Source: Candidatus Bipolaricaulota bacterium | Lineage (GTDB): Bacteria; Bipolaricaulota; Bipolaricaulia; M55B111 | Direction: 5' to 3' | NCBI GenBank assembly: GCA_018334595.1 | Contig: JAGXLQ010000077.1 | Coordinates: 1 to 6,511 of the forward strand | Length of the DNA stretch: 6,511 bases | Shown here: positions 3,902 through 6,511 of the stretch, piece by piece | Layout of the letters: the number at the start of each line of letters is the position of its first letter | How positions within the stretch are numbered: the stretch's first letter is position 1 | Translations under genes and position numbers: made by a program | The notes under the pieces: model-generated | The model's input: the letters and a program-made list of their open reading frames with translations, nothing else | Told to the model about the DNA's origin: nothing | The model's database searches: none

Positions 3902-5623
3902 ATGGTAAAACGCGGGTGTACGGTGTCGGTCGTAGTTCTAATCCTCTTTTTAGTCAGTCTTTCCTCCTGTGGTTCTTCGGGAGATTGGGAAACTTTTGCA
4001 GCCAGTTCCTTTAGCTCTTCTGGTGATTACATCCAGGGTTGGTACTGGCTCAGAGACAGTTATTTGACCGATAGGGCAGAGTGGACCTTCAAGGGGATAC
4101 CCGAAGGCAGTGGGGACCTGCAAGTCGATTTACGTGCCCTCGCCACTAATAGAGCGAGCGGTGGACCGGGAGTGGACGCTCGATTTCGCCTGTTGGTCGG
4201 CAGACCAGGAAGCGGTACTACGGGCGGCGTGTTCTGCCCCCAGGAGGTAATGCTGCCAAACGTATCCTCTCCGGGCGATCCCGACGGATACGCGTGTCGA
4301 GGGGTCGTCACAGTAGAAAGGAATAGCCAGTGTGGCACGAACGGCGGGGAACTGTTCATCATGGCCGAACGGCTATCTTCCAGCCGGCCTCACGTTGCGT
4401 TTAACAGAGATAGCATAACCGTACGCGCCCGATCCGACGGGGGGTTCGTCAACGGAGGAGGACAGTCCGGTGCGGGAGGGGGGACATCACTCGATAACGC
4501 CCGGCCGGTTAACCCGGGGAGGTTTTACGGTACGCTCGGGGACGAAGTCGGGGAAAACTGGTATAAATTCTGGTTGTCGACGGGACAGGTCGTTAGTATC
4601 TCCCTCGTCCCGGGATCTGATGCCGACTTCGAAGTCAGACTTTACGGCCCTGACGAACGCAGCCTGGAGAGCGGTTACAGCCCCAGAGGAGAGCAGGCAG
4701 AACTAAGTTACGCTGCCAGCGAAGCGGGTGCCTTCTTAGTCAAGGTTTACAGGTCCTCCGGAGAAGGAAACTATCAACTTAACCTCGACGTGGATAACCA
4801 GAACGACGCAGGAAGCGGAAAAGACGCGTCGGACTACGGCATACGGGCCTACCCAATAGGTCCGGGAATGTTCACCGGGTTCTTAAAGGACGACGATGAC
4901 GACGACTGGTACCACTTCGACGTGACTAAGGGCCAAATCATATCGGCGGACCTGAGCGTTCCCGTGGAAGCCGACTTTGACCTCTACCTGTACAGGCCGA
5001 ACGGAAGCACGGCCGAGACCGGACACAGCAGCAAGGGTGAGGCTGCCGAGCTAAGCTATGCCGCCGGGAAGTCGGGTATCTACTTCATCAAAGTACACAG
5101 GTCCTCGGGAGAAGGCACGTACCAGGTTCAACTTAACGTGGATAACCAGAACGACGCAGGAAGCGGAAAAGACGCGTCGGACTACGGCATACAGGCCTAC
5201 CCAATAGGTCCGGGAATGTTCACCGGGTTCTTAAAGGACGACGATGACGACGACTGGTACCACTTCGACGTGACTAAGGGCCAAATCATATCGGCGGACC
5301 TGAGCGTTCCCGTGGAAGCCGACTTTGACCTCTACCTGTACAGGCCGAACGGAAGCACGGCCGAGACCGGACACAGCAGCAAGGGTGAGGCTGCCGGGCT
5401 CGAATCCGAGGCAGACGAAACCGGAGTGCACTTCCTCAAGGTCCACCGATCTTCAGGAGAGGGATCCTACCAGGTACACCTAAGTATATCGGGCGGGGGC
5501 ACTATCGATTACACGAGTAACTTCCCTGCAGGAGATACATCTCAAGACGAGGGAGAGTTCGAAAGCTTTTCTGCGGCCGACGTCGACCTCCCCGAGCCAA
5601 ACGGAAGTGATATCCCTTTTTGA
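3902..5623 (+). CDS. Surface lipoprotein with three PPC-type beta domains; probable first part of a longer frameshifted protein
   Basis: This frame encodes 573 residues. A lipoprotein signal peptide (MVKRG, hydrophobic core, lipobox LSSC with Cys23) predicts lipid anchoring outside the cytoplasm. Residues 24-190 form an unrecognised, probably beta-rich domain with three cysteines and a Gly/Ser-rich linker (GGGQSGAGGG). Then come three domains resembling bacterial pre-peptidase C-terminal (PPC) domains: about 196-296, 297-412 and 413-528. Each carries the W-Y-x-F, G-Q-x-I/V-S and D-F-D/E-x-x-L-Y pattern. Domains 2 and 3 contain a run of six aspartates before Trp, possibly binding calcium. PPC domains commonly sit on secreted hydrolases as accessory modules. 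Residues 529-573 are an acidic linker that ends abruptly at TGA. The frame at -1 continues at once into a phospholipase A2-like plus PLAT sequence, so the 573-residue form may be a truncated product or the first part of a longer one. Confidence 0.9.
   Translation: MVKRGCTVSVVVLILFLVSLSSCGSSGDWETFAASSFSSSGDYIQGWYWLRDSYLTDRAEWTFKGIPEGSGDLQVDLRALATNRASGGPGVDARFRLLVGRPGSGTTGGVFCPQEVMLPNVSSPGDPDGYACRGVVTVERNSQCGTNGGELFIMAERLSSSRPHVAFNRDSITVRARSDGGFVNGGGQSGAGGGTSLDNARPVNPGRFYGTLGDEVGENWYKFWLSTGQVVSISLVPGSDADFEVRLYGPDERSLESGYSPRGEQAELSYAASEAGAFLVKVYRSSGEGNYQLNLDVDNQNDAGSGKDASDYGIRAYPIGPGMFTGFLKDDDDDDWYHFDVTKGQIISADLSVPVEADFDLYLYRPNGSTAETGHSSKGEAAELSYAAGKSGIYFIKVHRSSGEGTYQVQLNVDNQNDAGSGKDASDYGIQAYPIGPGMFTGFLKDDDDDDWYHFDVTKGQIISADLSVPVEADFDLYLYRPNGSTAETGHSSKGEAAGLESEADETGVHFLKVHRSSGEGSYQVHLSISGGGTIDYTSNFPAGDTSQDEGEFESFSAADVDLPEPNGSDIPF
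4788..5048 (+). repeat. Near-identical tandem repeat, copy 1 (PPC domain 2)
   Basis: This 261-base stretch recurs 348 bases later (5136-5396) with a single difference by eye: G at 4845 against A at 5193, changing Arg to Gln. The repeat period is 116 codons, one PPC domain with its linker. Identity at silent positions shows a recent duplication or gene conversion; the first PPC domain is clearly diverged. Confidence 0.9.
5136..5396 (+). repeat. Near-identical tandem repeat, copy 2 (PPC domain 3)
   Basis: Second copy of the 348-base-period repeat. Identity with copy 1 stops sharply near 5396, after which the third domain follows its own sequence (LESEADETGVHFLKVH against LSYAAGKSGIYFIKVH), so the duplicated or converted tract covers only about three quarters of the domain. 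Confidence 0.9.
5603..5611 (+). promoter_or_regulatory. Internal Shine-Dalgarno-like sequence before the frame change
   Basis: GGAAGTGAT matches the extended Shine-Dalgarno sequence GGAGGTGAT at eight of nine positions. It lies 8 bases before TTG 5620, a normal spacing for initiation, and just upstream of the slippery heptamer 5614-5620. It could drive reinitiation at the TTG or assist frameshifting by pairing with the translating ribosome. Confidence 0.5.
5614..5620 (+). other. Possible -1 frameshift site joining lipoprotein and phospholipase-like frames
   Basis: In the lipoprotein frame the codons read CCT TTT TGA. The heptamer C CCT TTT has the X XXY YYZ form that allows both tRNAs to re-pair after slipping back one base. 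A slip gives Pro-Phe-Leu-Lys and opens the frame that runs to the window end. A possible 8 bp stem begins 7 bases downstream: CCCGGGTA (5628-5635) with TGCCCGGG (5677-5684), including one G-T pair. It encloses a second hairpin, GGGGC/GCCCC (5659-5663/5669-5673). A sequencing or real deletion in the T5 run (5617-5621) would look the same. Confidence 0.45.
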
Positions 5624-6511
5624 AGGACCCGGGTATACCGAGCGGTTCAAAGTGCCGGGGGGCGTGTGGCCCCAATTGCCCGGGAACGTGCACAGACGCC
5701 GATGACGTCCAGCTACTGTTGAGAGACCCGGAGGAGCCGGGATCTTACTTTCTGCTCACCTACAGCGGGGTTAAGAGGTGCGGCACCCATGAGGGCTGCC
5801 GGTGGCACGATTGGTGTTTTGACAGGTGCGAAGAGGTTTACGGAGAAAGTGACTCCATTACGGGGCCGTGCCACGCAATATGCAACGCCTCGGCCGAGTA
5901 TTACGGGACGGTAGCAACTACGGAGGACAGAGGTCCGACGTCAACCATTTCCGCTTACAACTGGTACAAAGGAGAGGGGCCCTTTGACCGGTACTGGCTC
6001 TTTGCCGAAGACGTTGACGTCACCAGGTTCACAGGTGATAGTACGGAGGTATCAATTCAAGGGCTCCAGACCTATCCCGATGATTTTTCGGACGGCCCCT
6101 ACGGTGTTTCTACCTACGAGATCATATTTTACACCGGCCACCCGAAATGGGCGGGTACCGACGCAAAGATAAACCTGGAGTTAGTAGGACAAAAGGACGG
6201 GGAGGCCACCCACAGCGGACCCTTTCATTTTGGTGGTGCCGGCCTCACCGGTGACGCCTTCGGTTTCCTTACGGACCCGGACTTTGGCGTATTTGGCGAC
6301 CTGAGGTCTATACTGGTAGTCGACACGTTTATCGATGCGGGGTCCCAGATCTCCGACCTATTTCTCAACCAGCTCTTCTTTGAAAGGCATACCAAGAACA
6401 GCTTCTTCAGGACAGGACAGGAAATCGGAGACTTACAGGAGATAGTAGTGGGACACGATAACTCGGGAGCGCTAGCTCCCTGGTACCTCGATCGGATTAC
6501 GGTAATAGATA
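5620..6511 (+). CDS. Phospholipase A2-like domain plus PLAT/LH2 domain (3' end cut off)
   Basis: This frame is open from 5611 (after an in-frame TGA at 5608-5610) to the window end and lies -1 to the lipoprotein frame. First comes a ten-cysteine region: CRGACGPNCPGTC (5653-5691), then CGTHEGCRWHDWCFDRC (5779-5829), then two more cysteines (5869, 5881). The CxxHDxC pattern (His 5806-5808, Asp 5809-5811) is the catalytic signature of secreted phospholipase A2. From about 6115 a PLAT/LH2 domain follows (YEIIFYTG, AGTDAKINLEL, then IVVGHDNSGALAPWYLDRI), a beta sandwich that binds lipids or membranes. Disulfides need export, yet the frame has no signal peptide, so the natural reading is fusion to the upstream lipoprotein. 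The listed start, TTG 5620, overlaps its TGA and is both a possible reinitiation codon and the first codon after a slip. It could also be a frameshifted pseudogene. Confidence 0.85.
   Translation, partial: MKDPGIPSGSKCRGACGPNCPGTCTDADDVQLLLRDPEEPGSYFLLTYSGVKRCGTHEGCRWHDWCFDRCEEVYGESDSITGPCHAICNASAEYYGTVATTEDRGPTSTISAYNWYKGEGPFDRYWLFAEDVDVTRFTGDSTEVSIQGLQTYPDDFSDGPYGVSTYEIIFYTGHPKWAGTDAKINLELVGQKDGEATHSGPFHFGGAGLTGDAFGFLTDPDFGVFGDLRSILVVDTFIDAGSQISDLFLNQLFFERHTKNSFFRTGQEIGDLQEIVVGHDNSGALAPWYLDRITVID

Noticed and set aside
5622..5705. +1 frameshift at TTT TGA after the prfB-like context
   Set aside because: The T run would allow it, but that frame stops at 5703-5705 after 27 codons with no recognisable domain; the -1 frame carries the real domains.
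1..6511. CRISPR arrays, tRNA or rRNA genes, insertion sequences
   Set aside because: No short regularly spaced repeats, cloverleaf, rRNA or transposase signals were seen on either strand; the only long repeat is the coding PPC duplication.

Overview
The window looks bacterial. Several genes start behind recognisable Shine-Dalgarno sequences. Upstream of three of them there are sigma70-like -35/-10 pairs with 17-18 base spacers. One protein carries a classical lipobox (LSSC). Codon use is rich in AGG (Arg), ATA (Ile) and GGA (Gly), and the proteins are acidic, a style common in thermophilic or deep-branching lineages. I cannot name a phylum from this sequence alone, and an archaeal origin is not fully excluded. 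No tRNA, rRNA, CRISPR array or insertion sequence was seen.

Layout. (1) Positions 2-616 (+) are the C-terminal part of an MscS-type mechanosensitive channel, cut by the window edge. (2) 708-1262 (+) is a small secreted protein of unknown function. (3) 1268-1810 (-) is a membrane protein resembling the small multidrug export/DedA-like group, convergent with gene 2; a hairpin overlaps both stop codons. (4) 2007-3212 (+) is a secreted serine hydrolase of the class A beta-lactamase fold, resembling the clavulanate-cluster Orf12 type. It is divergent from gene 3, with an operator-like palindrome in its leader. (5) 3213-3653 (-) is a dUTPase/dCTP deaminase-fold protein whose catalytic motifs appear to be lost; it abuts gene 4 with no gap. 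(6) 3902-5623 (+) is a lipoprotein with an unknown N-terminal domain and three PPC-type beta domains, two of them almost identical at DNA level. (7) From about 5611 or 5620 to the window end (+) runs an open frame encoding a cysteine-rich phospholipase A2-like domain and a PLAT/LH2 lipid-binding domain.

The most interesting point is the junction of 6 and 7. The second frame is -1 relative to the first, has no signal peptide of its own, and reads smoothly on from the lipoprotein. The lipoprotein's TGA stop directly follows a heptamer of the X XXY YYZ type (C CCT TTT, 5614-5620). A Shine-Dalgarno-like GGAAGTGAT lies just upstream, and a possible GC-rich stem starts 7 bases downstream. Either the two halves form one surface-anchored phospholipase-like protein made by programmed -1 frameshifting, or the second half is reinitiated at an overlapping TTG, or the T run carries a mutation or sequencing error. 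The sequence alone cannot decide.

The genes do not form one operon; orientations alternate (+ + - + - + +). Five of the seven products are probably membrane, secreted or surface proteins, so the region is an envelope-oriented neighbourhood rather than a single pathway.
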